This document shows positions 28,611 to 37,543 of a stretch of 64,000 nucleotides of DNA, piece by piece. This DNA comes from Mesorhizobium sp. AR10 (lineage in GTDB: Bacteria; Pseudomonadota; Alphaproteobacteria; Rhizobiales; Rhizobiaceae), in the NCBI RefSeq assembly GCF_024746795.1, contig NZ_CP080524.1, positions 4,070,001-4,134,000 of the forward strand. The letters are read 5' to 3'. Both the position numbers and the translations under genes were made by a program. Position 1 is the first letter of the stretch, and the number at the start of each line of letters is the position of its first letter. The notes beneath the pieces are model-generated. The model was not told the DNA's origin. It saw only the letters and a program-made list of their open reading frames with translations, and made no database searches.

Positions 28611-29777
28611 CTAACGCAGCCAGCCGACGGCCAGTTCCCTGGCGGCATCGAAGGCACGTTGCGGCAGCGTGCCCACGCCCACCGACTCGGCCGCAAAAAG
28701 CGGTGTTTCCTGGCTCAGCGTATCGCCGATCCAGACGCGCAGGGTGCCCACCGGTTGCCCCTCCTCGATCGGTGCGGCAACCGGTCCTTCATAGACGATC
28801 TTCGCCGTCAGCTTGTCGCGGTTGGTGATGAGTAGAAAAATGTCCACCGGCCCCTTTGCCCTCAGCGCCACGCCGGATTTGGCGCCACCGAAAACCTGGG
28901 CCTCGCCGACCACTTCGTCCCTGGCGAAAATCTCGGTCTTCTCGAAGGAGCGCACACCCCAGTCGAGCAGCTTTCGCGCTTCCTCGGCGCGCTCGCGATC
29001 GCTTGCCAGTCCGCTCAACGCCGCGATCACCCGGGTGCCATTCTGGTTGACCGTGCCGATGATGCCGAAACCGGCTGCCTCGCTCATGCCGACCGCCAAG
29101 CCGTCGGCGCCGACATCCATTGTCAGCAGCGGGTTGCGATTCCTCTGCGAGATCTTGTTCCAGGTAAAATCCTTCAAGCCGTAGTAGCGGTAGAGATCGG
29201 GGTAATCGCGCCAGATGTGCAGGGCGAGCAGCGTAAGTTCGCGAACGGTCGTCTGCTGGCCGTCGGCCGGCAGGCCGGTCGAGTTTACGAAGGTCGATTT
29301 CTGCAGGCCGATCTGGCGGGCGCGTTCTGTCATCTGCACCGCGAAATTCTCGTCCGATCCGGCCATGCCTTCTGCGATCACCATGCAGCCATCATTGGCA
29401 GCCTGCACCGTCACGCCCTGGATCAGGTCCTCGACCCGGATGGAGGACTTGAGTTTCGCGAACATCGTCGATGTCCCCGAGGGAGCGCCGCCCTTGCGCC
29501 AGGCGTTCTCGCTAACCACGAATGTATCGTCGAGCTTCAGGCGCCCGGACTTGATGGCATTGAAAACCACCTCCATGGTCATCAGCTTGGCCATCGACGC
29601 CGGAGGGATCGATTTGTCAGCATCCTTGGCAAACAGCACCGTGCCGGTCTCGGCGTCGATCATGAAGGCCTGCGCGGCCTTGGTCTCGAAGAGCTGCGCG
29701 TTGACCGGGGCCAATGACAACAGCAACAGACCAAGACCCAAAAGCCCGGCAAGAGGCTGGAAAATGCGAAATCGCAT
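28611..29777 (-). CDS. D-alanyl-D-alanine carboxypeptidase family protein with degenerate active site
   Basis: A 388-residue PBP5/6-type protein (peptidase S11) with a signal peptide (1-27, ending VNAQ) and a C-terminal PBP5-like domain. The SxxK motif is present: PPASMAKLMTM, Ser61 and Lys64. The second motif, normally SGN or SAN, reads QAANDGC (Ala126-Ala127-Asn128). The third motif, normally KTG, reads GLAVGMSEAAG (Ala228-Val229-Gly230). I checked the codons for both. Loss of the second-motif serine and of the KTG lysine should impair acyl-enzyme chemistry, so this may be a binding or regulatory penicillin-binding protein. It lies between rlpA and tmk. Confidence 0.9.
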   Translation of the reverse strand: MRFRIFQPLAGLLGLGLLLLSLAPVNAQLFETKAAQAFMIDAETGTVLFAKDADKSIPPASMAKLMTMEVVFNAIKSGRLKLDDTFVVSENAWRKGGAPSGTSTMFAKLKSSIRVEDLIQGVTVQAANDGCMVIAEGMAGSDENFAVQMTERARQIGLQKSTFVNSTGLPADGQQTTVRELTLLALHIWRDYPDLYRYYGLKDFTWNKISQRNRNPLLTMDVGADGLAVGMSEAAGFGIIGTVNQNGTRVIAALSGLASDRERAEEARKLLDWGVRSFEKTEIFARDEVVGEAQVFGGAKSGVALRAKGPVDIFLLITNRDKLTAKIVYEGPVAAPIEEGQPVGTLRVWIGDTLSQETPLFAAESVGVGTLPQRAFDAARELAVGWLR

Positions 29778-29889
29778 GAGAGGTTCGACCCGTTAGCCGG
29801 CGTGATGCCAACCTTTGCAAAGCTATCAGGCTTTTTCCCGGCGGATCAACCGCCGATCGGGAAGCTGGCAGGCTTTCGGCATTGCCGGA

Positions 29890-31131
29890 TCAGTTGCGCA
29901 CCACGAGCGCGTCCGGTGCGCCATGCGACCATGCCGCCTGCAGCAGGTCGTCCAGGCTGCCATGACCGTCGGGATACAGGTTGACCGAGTACCAGTCCTT
30001 GCCGTCGAGCGCGGAGCGCTGGATCTCGGTCTTGCCGAAGCCGGAAAGCTCAGCCGCCACCCGCTTGGCCTCGGCTGCATCCTCGAATGACCCCGCCGCG
30101 ACGTACTCCGTCGGCGAACCAGCCGACGGTGCTTGCCGCTTCCATGACTGCAGGACGTCGGCGGGCGACATGCCGTCGCCACCCAGCGCGGCGAACACGT
30201 CGGAAGCGCGGTGCACGCGGTCGTCCGCATAAGAGAGCGACGCCACGGCAAACGGCGATTGGCGCGGCAGGCCGATTTCCGGACGCTCCGGCACGATCGG
30301 GCCGAAATCCGGCAGCACGATATCGCCAAAAGCCGGCGCCTGCGCCGACATGGCGGGCTGGGCTTCGAATCCTTGTCCGGAGTCCGTCAACTGACCGGGA
30401 AACGCTACGGCTGTGGCGACCACCGGCAGGCTCGGCGACGGTCCATTCATGGCGATCATGACACCGCTAGGCAGGCCGTCCGACGGATCCGGCGCCCTGT
30501 TGCCGGGATGATAGGAGGCCATCAGATACTGGTCGTCATTGCCGTCGAGCGGTGCGCGGCCGACATATTCGACCTTCACCCGAGCCGTGCCGATGTTGGC
30601 ATAGTCGAGCATTTCGGCGGCGCGCTTGGACACGTCGATGATGCGGCCATCATGATAGGGACCGCGATCGTTGACCCGCACGATGACCGAACTGCCGGTG
30701 TTGAGATTGGTGACCCGCGCGTAGCTTGGCAGCGGCATCGTCGGATGTGCGGCCGTCAGGTGCGTCATGTCGTAGACTTCGCCATTGGCGGTCAGCCGGC
30801 CGTGGAAGGCGTCACCATACCAGGAGGCGAGACCCTTCTTGGCGTAACGCTTGTCTTCCTTCGGATAATACCACTTGCCGCGCACCTGGTAGGGCTTGCC
30901 GAGCTGGTCGCGTCCGCCGCCACGCTGCAGGTTCGACGTCTTGAAGGTGACGCGAGGGCTTGCCTTCACACCATATTCGGATTCAGAGAAATATTCTTTG
31001 GAGCGTGGTTTCTTGTCGACCATCGCCTTCGGCTGTGGTGACGACGTACAGGCCGCCAGCAAGGCAGCCGAAGCCACGAACAACGCGAAAGTGGAAGCGC
31101 GACGAAGACGCGGGCGCGTCGGGGTCTGCAT
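29890..31131 (-). CDS. rlpA: RlpA-like lipoprotein with SPOR domain (septal peptidoglycan-binding/lytic)
   Basis: A 413-residue lipoprotein. The N-terminus is a lipoprotein signal with lipobox LLAAC (Cys near 28). The double-psi beta-barrel domain (about 100-195) has GLASWYGDAFHGRLTANGE, YDMTHLTAAH and VRVNDRGPYHDGRIIDVSKRA, holding the Asp and His residues of active RlpA. The C-terminal 75 residues (YVAAGSFEDAAEAKRVAAEL) form a SPOR domain that binds glycan strands lacking stem peptides. It acts at the division septum or pole. It heads the minus-strand run towards dacA-like and tmk. Confidence 0.92.
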   Translation of the reverse strand: MQTPTRPRLRRASTFALFVASAALLAACTSSPQPKAMVDKKPRSKEYFSESEYGVKASPRVTFKTSNLQRGGGRDQLGKPYQVRGKWYYPKEDKRYAKKGLASWYGDAFHGRLTANGEVYDMTHLTAAHPTMPLPSYARVTNLNTGSSVIVRVNDRGPYHDGRIIDVSKRAAEMLDYANIGTARVKVEYVGRAPLDGNDDQYLMASYHPGNRAPDPSDGLPSGVMIAMNGPSPSLPVVATAVAFPGQLTDSGQGFEAQPAMSAQAPAFGDIVLPDFGPIVPERPEIGLPRQSPFAVASLSYADDRVHRASDVFAALGGDGMSPADVLQSWKRQAPSAGSPTEYVAAGSFEDAAEAKRVAAELSGFGKTEIQRSALDGKDWYSVNLYPDGHGSLDDLLQAAWSHGAPDALVVRN

Positions 31132-31736
31132 GTTTTCGATTGTCCCCTACAGTCTCGACACAGGCGCCGCAGCCAGAACCTCAGCGGAACCAAAGCACCC
31201 ACTCGACGAATGCCAGCGATGCCCTGATCCCCAATCCCCTTGTGCACAGGAATTGTTTATCACCGTATTAATCGATTATGTCTGGAACCGGGCGAGATTG
31301 TGGCACACCCCGCCCCGCACCGGAGGCGTAAAATCGCGTGCTTTGGGCCGTCCCACCGCCCTTGCTATCGAACTCATGCGAATTTTCAGAAACCGGGACG
31401 CTAGACGGAAGCCTTCGACGGAGCTTGCTGCGCCGTCACATGCGACAGCTTCTGGCGCTTTGCTAGGATTGGCCTCTCGTAGGTCTTCTTCATTAATCCC
31501 CCGAAAATTGGCAACACGCCATCAGTTGGTCAGCCTTGTGCCACATTGTCAATTGGCCGGCTTGCCCCGCCACTGTTGCTTCCGCGATCGCCACGGAATC
31601 GCTTCGCCTGGGGATGCCGAAACCGTTGTCAGGGCCCGCCACCTGCGGCAGCGGGCGTCGGAGGTCTGCTTGTCATCGCAGGGCATGGGGCGCATCATTT
31701 TCTGCTTCGAGCAGGCCAGGCAGAGGAGAGGTAAAA
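31132..31736. other. 605-base intergenic region
   Basis: Lies between the divergent rlpA and the small secreted-protein gene. It must hold both promoters. I see no convincing gene, tRNA or strong hairpin; the open frames here lack start sites, coding character or homology. GAGGAGAG just before 31737 is the ribosome-binding site of the next gene. Confidence 0.5.
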
Positions 31737-32114
31737 ATGGCTTATTTCCCCACATCAACAATGGTCGCGGCAGCTGTGCTTGTCCTATCGGTCGACACGG
31801 CGTCTGCGGAAACGATGACAGGCGCAGAGATTACGGCTGCGCTGGAGGGAAATTCGATCAGCAACGAGAACGAGGTTCTATATTTCAACCCGGATGGCAC
31901 GGCCATCTATCGGAAGGGCAACAAGAGGACGACCGGAAGATGGGGCGTCGAAGGCGATAAATTCTGTTCCGACATAAGCTGGGATGTGTACCCCGCTAAA
32001 AACGTGCCCGGATGGAAGTGCAACCCGGCCATTGGGGACAGCAAACGCATCGCCTTCTTAATTGAAGGCCATCCATCTGCCTGGGTGGTTTCCAAAGGCC
32101 GGAAGGTAGACTGA
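31737..32114 (+). CDS. Small secreted protein of unknown function (DUF995-like)
   Basis: A 125-residue protein with a signal peptide (residues 1-24, ending TASA) and an exported domain containing EITAALEGNSISNENEVLYFNPDGTAIYR, here read in parts: a helix GAEITAALEGN, then strands VLYFNPDGTAIY, TTGRWGVEGDKFCSDI and WKCNPAIGD. Two cysteines could pair. The alternation of short strands and the GNS motif resemble DUF995-type rhizobial secreted proteins, but I cannot confirm the family. The start has a strong ribosome-binding site (GAGGAGAGG). No function is proposed. Confidence 0.75.
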   Translation: MAYFPTSTMVAAAVLVLSVDTASAETMTGAEITAALEGNSISNENEVLYFNPDGTAIYRKGNKRTTGRWGVEGDKFCSDISWDVYPAKNVPGWKCNPAIGDSKRIAFLIEGHPSAWVVSKGRKVD

Positions 32115-32305
32115 GCGCGCCATAACGTTGGATCTTTACTCGCATGTCATGCCCGGAATGCAGGCTGATGCAGCGGAGCAAGTTGACGTTGCACTTCAGG
32201 CAGCTATAAGCAGCGAGCGAAAAGGCAAATAGTTGCAAAGTGTGTAGCAACCGACTCTTTTGGGTTTCCTCGCGAACCGGAAAACCACAATGATTGCAAC
32301 TAGTT

Positions 32306-32395
32306 GGAGGGATGGCCGAGCGGTTTAAGGCACCGGTCTTGAAAACCGGCGTGGGTGCAAGCCCACCGTGGGTTCGAATCCCACTCCCTCCGCCA
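32306..32395 (+). tRNA. tRNA-Ser (anticodon UGA)
   Basis: A 90-base type II tRNA. Acceptor arms GGAGGGA (32306-32312) and TCCCTCC (32385-32391) pair fully, the discriminator is G and CCA is encoded at 32393-32395. The anticodon stem CCGGT/ACCGG encloses CTTGAAA, anticodon TGA, and a long variable arm (GTGGGTGCAAGCCCAC) confirms serine. The T-loop GGTTCGAATCC is canonical. Confidence 0.97.
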
Positions 32396-32423
32396 GATAC
32401 AACGAGCGGTCTCTCGCCGATAT

Positions 32424-33518
32424 TCAGAAGGCGATCTTTACGCCCAGCTTTCCGCTGATGGTTGAACTTTCTTGAGACCACTTGCCGCGAATTTCACTGC
32501 TAAGCGTGGTCGATTGCGTCATTTTCAGATTGAAGCCGGAGGATAGCGCCACCGAGAAGTCCGCGTCTTCGAATTCACTCTCCACTCCGAAGACGCTTGC
32601 CGTGTTCGAATAGCCGAAGCGCTGCTGCAGATCAGCTCGCGCATAAGGGCTGATGACCATGCCGTTTCCGAGCTGGAAATCGGCGTAAACTCCAGGTTCG
32701 AACTTGATTGCGCCAAACGACAAACGGCTTTTTCCGTATGGAACAGCAAAGCTGTCCGTGTATTCATCGCCGGTAAAGGTAACGCCCAACAATCCGCCAC
32801 GCAGGTCGAAGCGCACCCGATCGGTCAAGCTGAAGATGCGCCCGATCGACCCGGTTATGGCATAGCCTTGTGTATCGTAGCTGCCGAAACTGCCTGAGCT
32901 TTCAACGTCCGTATTGCCGAGGAACGCCGAAGCGGCCACGAGCGCATAGCTGGTGCCGTGCCGATAGAGTCCATAGCCGCCGAACATGCCGCTTCTGTTT
33001 GTAGCTTCGCCGCCAGGAAAGAAATCGAACGCATCAAGGCCGACTTTGGCCGATGCATAGCCGCCGAACAGCCCAAGGTTTAGTCCATGCTCGTTGTCGA
33101 ATCCGTAGTGCTTCGCGGCATTGAAATCCACGCTGACGGCAGCAGAGAATTCATCAACGTCGAAGTGCGGCCCATCGAAGACATCGAAGCTGTTCGAAAT
33201 CGTGAAGCCGTCATGCTCCGTGTGGGCAAGCTGGCCCGAAGCGAAAACGCCGAACGGTGAAGACTGAGCCGGCGGCGCTGCGCTTGCAGGGCCGACATTC
33301 GCCTGGACGATGTCGTCCACCATATTCTGAAGCGCATCCAGCGAGGTGTCGACAATCGCGCTGTTGGTTGCGCCGCCAAGAGCGCAGGTTCCGTCCAGAA
33401 AGGTTCCCTCACCGCCGAGCACGCAGGCATTTGCCTTCGGAGGCAGGAAAATCAATATAGCGCCAATCGAGAGCGCGCTTGCGGCGCCCAGGCGCAAAAG
33501 CCAATTCCTGCCTCTCAT
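32424..33518 (-). CDS. Outer-membrane beta-barrel / autotransporter-like domain protein
   Basis: A 364-residue protein with a signal peptide (hydrophobic residues 9-26, cleavage near KANA/CVLG) and a C-terminal half of alternating amphipathic strands ending in the outer-membrane C-terminal signature GKLGVKIAF with terminal Phe. Repeated GGYG, GLFGGYAS and SLTDRVRFDLRGG segments are typical of autotransporter beta-domains. An N-terminal part (residues about 30-90) has two cysteines in CVLGGEG-TFLDGTCALGG. No passenger domain is present, so it is a small stand-alone barrel. Located right after tRNA-Ser on the other strand. Confidence 0.82.
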   Translation of the reverse strand: MRGRNWLLRLGAASALSIGAILIFLPPKANACVLGGEGTFLDGTCALGGATNSAIVDTSLDALQNMVDDIVQANVGPASAAPPAQSSPFGVFASGQLAHTEHDGFTISNSFDVFDGPHFDVDEFSAAVSVDFNAAKHYGFDNEHGLNLGLFGGYASAKVGLDAFDFFPGGEATNRSGMFGGYGLYRHGTSYALVAASAFLGNTDVESSGSFGSYDTQGYAITGSIGRIFSLTDRVRFDLRGGLLGVTFTGDEYTDSFAVPYGKSRLSFGAIKFEPGVYADFQLGNGMVISPYARADLQQRFGYSNTASVFGVESEFEDADFSVALSSGFNLKMTQSTTLSSEIRGKWSQESSTISGKLGVKIAF

Positions 33519-33945
33519 TGTCCCATTCCCTGCCTATTTGAGATATCACTAAAGTATCAAGGCATGCGGAGATGAACTATGAAGAATATCACTGACTGCT
33601 ACAAATGTAAGAGCAACAATTGCTCCAGTTAGCAGGGAGCATAACATCTTATGGCCAGTGAGGATATGGTTTCGTCTGCATCGCTGGCTTCCGGCCGCAG
33701 AGCCAATGTCTGGCTGCGCTCGACGGCGCCCGAGAAAAATGCGCACAGCCAGATCGAAGCCAGGCCGCGCCCGTCACCCTTCCTTCGAGTGGTTCTGGCT
33801 TCGAGATGGTTTCTGGCTTTGACATGTGTTCTGGTGTAAAATTCCTTGTCTTCGGAGATACGAGTTCCGGCGCACGAGGGATGGCGTCAGTCGGCGGACA
33901 CTTCGGCGACTCGAAGACTGTCGCACGCTGAAACGAGCTCGTGAC
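33519..33945. other. 427-base intergenic region between divergent genes
   Basis: Holds the promoters of the beta-barrel gene and the caspase-fold gene. The part 33791-33840 contains three imperfect copies of GGTTCTGGCTTCGAGAT. The third copy follows a TTGACA (33819-33824) that could be a -35 box. A short hydrophobic open frame on the minus strand (about 33549-33644) has no ribosome-binding site and is not called. Confidence 0.4.
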
Positions 33946-35385
33946 ATGACCTACAGCCCCTATCTGCGCATCGCGGCAGTTCTGCTGGTTTCATTTTTCG
34001 GATCGATCTGCGTTCAAGCCGCGGTCGAGGAAGAACGGTCACCACAGCCAAGCAAACGGCTTGCGATCGTCATCGGCAATTCCGATTACCAGAGCGTCCA
34101 ACTTCCAGATCTGACCAATGCTGTAAACGACGCCAGAAGACTTTCCGAAAGCCTGAAAAGGCTGAATTTCGATGTGCTGATCGGAACCGACCTTTCGTCC
34201 GACGGGTTTGCCAAGCTTTTTCGGGAAGCCGACGGCAAGCTTGCGGCCGCCAGCGCGGTGCTGATTTTCTACGCCGGCCACGGCGTGCAGCTTCAAGGTG
34301 AGAACTATCTGCTGCCGGTCGATACACCCGACGCCAAGACCTTGGGGGAACTGACTGCGCGCGCAGTCAGGCTCAACGACGTGATCTCGAGGTTTGCCAA
34401 CCGGGAACGGCAGACCTTCATTTTTCTTGATGCGTGCCGGAACAACCCGATGGGCAAAGGCGCCAGCACCGTGGATGGCCTCGCGCAGGTCGAGGTGGGC
34501 GAAAACACGTTTGTTGCTTTCGCAACCCAGCCGGGCAACGGCACGGTTGACGGATCGGGGGCCAACAGCCCCTTCACCACGGCGCTGTTAAAGAACGTCG
34601 AGATACCTGGGCTCAGCATTTCCGACATGATGATCCGGGTGCGCAACGAAACCGAATCCCTCACTCTCGGTCGTCAGGTCCCATGGGACCAGTCGAACCT
34701 TCGCGAGCAGTTTTATTTCACCGAGCAGCAAATGCTCGATCCGGCTCAGTTGAGCGCCAGCCTGTCGCGCATTCTGTCGGATCCCGTCGCCAAGGAAAAG
34801 CTGCAGGTCGAGCTTGCTTCCAACGACCTGCAGACTGCAGTGCTCATCGTCGGACAGACATTACGATCGGTCGAGATTTCGCCACCACCGAGCGCTTCAG
34901 CCAATCCTGCCGGCACGCAGATAGCCAGCCTCGAGGGAGCGCGGCAGAGCGTGGTGTCCGGCCTTGAAGCGCTGATCGTAGGCACGACCGGTGAAACGGA
35001 TTCCGACAAAGCGACTGATCTGGCACGCAGCATCCAGACGGAATTGCGCCGCCTGGGCTGCTATCGGACGACGGTTGACGGAAGTTGGGGCAAGGGTTCA
35101 GTCCGCGCTCTCACCAACTACTACAAGAACACCAAGCGGGCAGCGTCGACGACCGAACCCAGCGTTGAACTTCTGGGTGACCTCTTTTTGCACTCCGGCC
35201 GAGTCTGCAAGGATCCGGTCGTCGTGCAAAGGGCCAAGCCGACGAGGGTTTCGTCCGATGCGGCTCCGGTGCGAAAAGGGGCAGCCAGTCGAAAGACTGC
35301 CAGGTCCGCAAAGTCGCAATCCTCGCGTCCCGCAGCCCCTCCTCCCGACATCAGTGGCGGAATCGGGATTGGCGGTGTGTTCTGA
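33946..35385 (+). CDS. Secreted caspase-fold (peptidase C14) protein with C-terminal peptidoglycan-binding-like domain
   Basis: A 479-residue protein with a signal peptide (about 1-26, ending VQAA). The p20-like caspase domain (about 36-270) starts KRLAIVIGNSDY and has both catalytic residues: His112 in FYAGHGVQ and Cys164 in IFLDACRNNP. After a linker with a Pro/Ala run, residues about 365-415 (TELRRLGCYRTTVDGSWGKG) look like a peptidoglycan-binding-1 domain. The tail is basic and Ser/Ala/Pro-rich and ends with GGIGIGGVF. Such proteins are frequent in Mesorhizobium and Bradyrhizobium. The substrate is unknown; a periplasmic role is inferred from the signal peptide. Confidence 0.9.
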   Translation: MTYSPYLRIAAVLLVSFFGSICVQAAVEEERSPQPSKRLAIVIGNSDYQSVQLPDLTNAVNDARRLSESLKRLNFDVLIGTDLSSDGFAKLFREADGKLAAASAVLIFYAGHGVQLQGENYLLPVDTPDAKTLGELTARAVRLNDVISRFANRERQTFIFLDACRNNPMGKGASTVDGLAQVEVGENTFVAFATQPGNGTVDGSGANSPFTTALLKNVEIPGLSISDMMIRVRNETESLTLGRQVPWDQSNLREQFYFTEQQMLDPAQLSASLSRILSDPVAKEKLQVELASNDLQTAVLIVGQTLRSVEISPPPSASANPAGTQIASLEGARQSVVSGLEALIVGTTGETDSDKATDLARSIQTELRRLGCYRTTVDGSWGKGSVRALTNYYKNTKRAASTTEPSVELLGDLFLHSGRVCKDPVVVQRAKPTRVSSDAAPVRKGAASRKTARSAKSQSSRPAAPPPDISGGIGIGGVF

Positions 35386-35413
35386 AGCGCGTCGCGTTGA
35401 GCTGTCCGTAGGG

Positions 35414-35938
35414 CTATTGCAGCTTTATCCGCATCTCGACCCGCCGGTTGACCGGGTCGTATGGATCGGGGACACGTGGATGGGTTGCGCCGAGGCCAAT
35501 CGCTTTGACGCGTGACGGTTCGATTCCCTTCGATAAAAGGAATGCCGTCACCGATTGCGCCCGCCGCTCCGAAAGTCCTTGATTGTAGACTGGCGACCCC
35601 GAAGCGTCGGTGTGGCCTTCTACGAGGAAAGTTTGCGCCTTCAGGCGGTTGTCTTTCAGCGCCTTGGCAAATTCGTCGAGTTTTGCTTGCGCCTCCGGCA
35701 CCAGGTCAGAAGAATCGAGGTTGAAATTGATCGACATGTCTAGGCCGGTTGGGATCGACGCATCAGCCTTGCTCTTGCACTCATCTTCGGTGCCCAAACA
35801 TATTCCGCGCAATGGACCCAGATCGGATGCATTGGCGAAAAATTTGATGATGTCTTCTGACGACTGGACCGGGCCTGCAAACGAATTCGAAGACACCAGT
35901 ACGGTTGCCAGGACGAAGATCGAGATGCTTACCCGCAT
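35414..35938 (-). CDS. OmpA-family peptidoglycan-associated protein
   Basis: A 174-residue exported protein: signal peptide (1-21, SNSFA/GPV), a short cysteine-containing spacer (GICLGTEDECKSK) and a C-terminal OmpA domain (about 70-174) with INFNLDSSDLVPEAQAKLDEF, LVEGHTDASGS, LSERRAQSV and the diaminopimelate-contacting segment DPYDPVNRRVEMRIKLQ. No N-terminal barrel or lipobox. The ATG at 35938 has a strong ribosome-binding site GGAGGCGATT. It is convergent with the caspase-fold gene with 28 bases between, and both end in peptidoglycan-binding modules. Confidence 0.9.
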   Translation of the reverse strand: MRVSISIFVLATVLVSSNSFAGPVQSSEDIIKFFANASDLGPLRGICLGTEDECKSKADASIPTGLDMSINFNLDSSDLVPEAQAKLDEFAKALKDNRLKAQTFLVEGHTDASGSPVYNQGLSERRAQSVTAFLLSKGIEPSRVKAIGLGATHPRVPDPYDPVNRRVEMRIKLQ

Positions 35939-36120
35939 AATCGCCTCCAGTTTGGGAACCGACTTCACGATCGGGAGTATAGCACGAAAACTAGATCCGG
36001 AGCGCGTGGCGGTCAACTAAATGGTGGTTGCAATGAGCCGAGAATCCTCTTGGTTCAGCCAGTCCAGACGATGCATCCGGCTCCCCACTGAAGGACGTCA
36101 TTTCACACACGCTGCCTGGG

Positions 36121-36176
36121 GGATGTGATGGACCTCACATCCAGACAAAAAAGCCGCTGCTTCCAGCAGCGTCTGG
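36121..36176 (-). terminator. Two hairpins, one with intrinsic-terminator form on the minus strand
   Basis: GGATGTGA (36121-36128) pairs with TCACATCC (36135-36142). Next, CGCTGC (36155-36160) pairs with GCAGCG (36166-36171) around TTCCA, and on the minus strand this stem is followed by GGCTTTTTT, an intrinsic terminator form. No minus-strand gene lies directly upstream of it (36177-36258 and the plus-strand gene 36259-36666), so it could end an antisense or small RNA. Within the 320-base gap 35939-36258, which otherwise holds the promoters of the divergent flanking genes. Confidence 0.5.
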
Positions 36177-36258
36177 TACTGGGGCTGCCGCTCTCTCCTC
36201 CGCGTTTTGGCTACGATCGGGGGCGAACGCCTCGTCTGGTTGATTTTTCGGGTGAAAT

Positions 36259-36666
36259 ATGCTGCTTGTCCCGCCCATGAAAAAGCTCTGCCTGACGGTT
36301 TTGGCGTCCGTGACGCTGGTTTGCCCGGCGTACGCGATGGACGGCGCCCTGCGCGCCGGCCTGCTGAAACTCGATCCGCAAACCCGGCTCGAACAGCGAT
36401 GCGATGCCGAAGTGCTGGACCGGATCAGCCACGACGATCACAAGTACAAAGCGGATCGCGTCGTTGCCTATGCCTTTGCAACGCCGGAAATGGGTGCCGA
36501 TGCCATCAGAAGCCCGGGCGCTGCCTTTCGCAGCAAAGGGCAGTGGTACCGGCTGAAATTCAAGTGCGAGACGGCGCCGGACCATATGCAGGTGCTGCAG
36601 CTGCGTTACCGGATCGGCGAGGAAATTCCGCAAACCGATTGGACGAAGTACAATCTCTACGACTAG
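36259..36666 (+). CDS. DUF930 family exported protein
   Basis: A 135-residue protein with a signal peptide (MKKLCLTVLASVTLVCPAYA from Met7). The mature part has LLKLDPQTRLEQRCDAEVLDRI near residue 35, the DUF930 hallmark found mostly in rhizobia, and DHKYKADRVVAYAFA. Two cysteines (RCDAE and KFKCE) may form a disulfide. Met7 at 36277 is an alternative start. Function of DUF930 is unknown. Confidence 0.8.
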   Translation: MLLVPPMKKLCLTVLASVTLVCPAYAMDGALRAGLLKLDPQTRLEQRCDAEVLDRISHDDHKYKADRVVAYAFATPEMGADAIRSPGAAFRSKGQWYRLKFKCETAPDHMQVLQLRYRIGEEIPQTDWTKYNLYD

Positions 36667-36856
36667 AATTTTTTGAGCCCGGTTCCCGGCATTTGCGGGC
36701 CTTTGGCGGCCTTCGGCGATAGTGTTGCTTGCCTTTTATCAAGGCAGGCGTCCGACATTGTCTCCTGCAAACCCTTGACGCGCACGAACCATACACGTTA
36801 GGGCGTCTGGGTATTCGACGACCGACACTCGGCGAACAGCAAAGGGCCTCCAGCCG

Positions 36857-37543
36857 ATGGAAATCTTCACCGCCGCAGGCCTCTCGGCCCTGCTCCAGGT
36901 CATCGCCATCGACCTCGTACTTGCCGGCGACAACGCTATCGTCATCGGCCTTGCCGCGGCCGGCCTTCCCTCCGACCAGCGCAAGAAGGCGATTCTGGTC
37001 GGCATTGCGGCAGCCACCGTGCTTCGCATCTTCTTTGCCCTGATCACGCAGTGGCTGCTCGCCATCGGCCCCATGCTCCTCATCGCCGGCGGTCTGCTGC
37101 TGCTTTGGGTGTGCTGGAAGATGTGGCGCGAACTGCGTGTCACCCACGAGCAGGAACATGATGCGACGGAATCGCTGTCCAATGTCGACTACGACAAGGA
37201 CGGAACGATTGGCAGCAAGGGACCGCGCAAGACCTTCGCTCAGGCGGCGTGGCAGATCGTCATTGCCGACGTTTCAATGTCGCTTGACAACGTCCTTGCG
37301 GTCGCGGGGGCGGCAATGGACCATCCGACGGTGCTGATCATCGGCTTGGCGCTGTCGATTGCGCTCATGGGCTTTGCCGCCTCGTTTGTCGCAAGGCTCC
37401 TGCACAAGTACCGCTGGATTGCCTATATCGGCCTACTGATCATCCTCTACGTCGCAATCAAGATGTTTCTGGATGGTGCCGTGCAGCAGTTCCCCGAACA
37501 GTTTGCGTTCCTGGCACCCTGGTTCGGACCGAGCCATCATTGA
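36857..37543 (+). CDS. TerC/YjbE-family integral membrane protein (probable metal exporter)
   Basis: A 228-residue protein with about seven membrane helices. The TerC-family motif DLVLAGDNAIVIGLA in helix 1 and the repeat DVSMSLDNVLAVAGAA in the second half place the two conserved acidic residues that bind metal in this family. A cytoplasmic loop (EQEHDATESLSNVDYDKDG) splits the halves. TerC-type proteins export Mn(II) or support metallation of exported enzymes. The 190-base leader was checked for a yybP-ykoY manganese riboswitch, but no convincing match was found. Confidence 0.9.
   Translation: MEIFTAAGLSALLQVIAIDLVLAGDNAIVIGLAAAGLPSDQRKKAILVGIAAATVLRIFFALITQWLLAIGPMLLIAGGLLLLWVCWKMWRELRVTHEQEHDATESLSNVDYDKDGTIGSKGPRKTFAQAAWQIVIADVSMSLDNVLAVAGAAMDHPTVLIIGLALSIALMGFAASFVARLLHKYRWIAYIGLLIILYVAIKMFLDGAVQQFPEQFAFLAPWFGPSHH

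Noticed and set aside
33549-33746. Short hydrophobic open frame (33549-33644 from an inner ATG)
   Set aside because: No ribosome-binding site, no homology, and it lies in the promoter region of two genes.
36667-36856. Manganese (yybP-ykoY) riboswitch before the TerC-family gene
   Set aside because: No conserved helix set could be recognised by eye; a covariance-model search would be needed.
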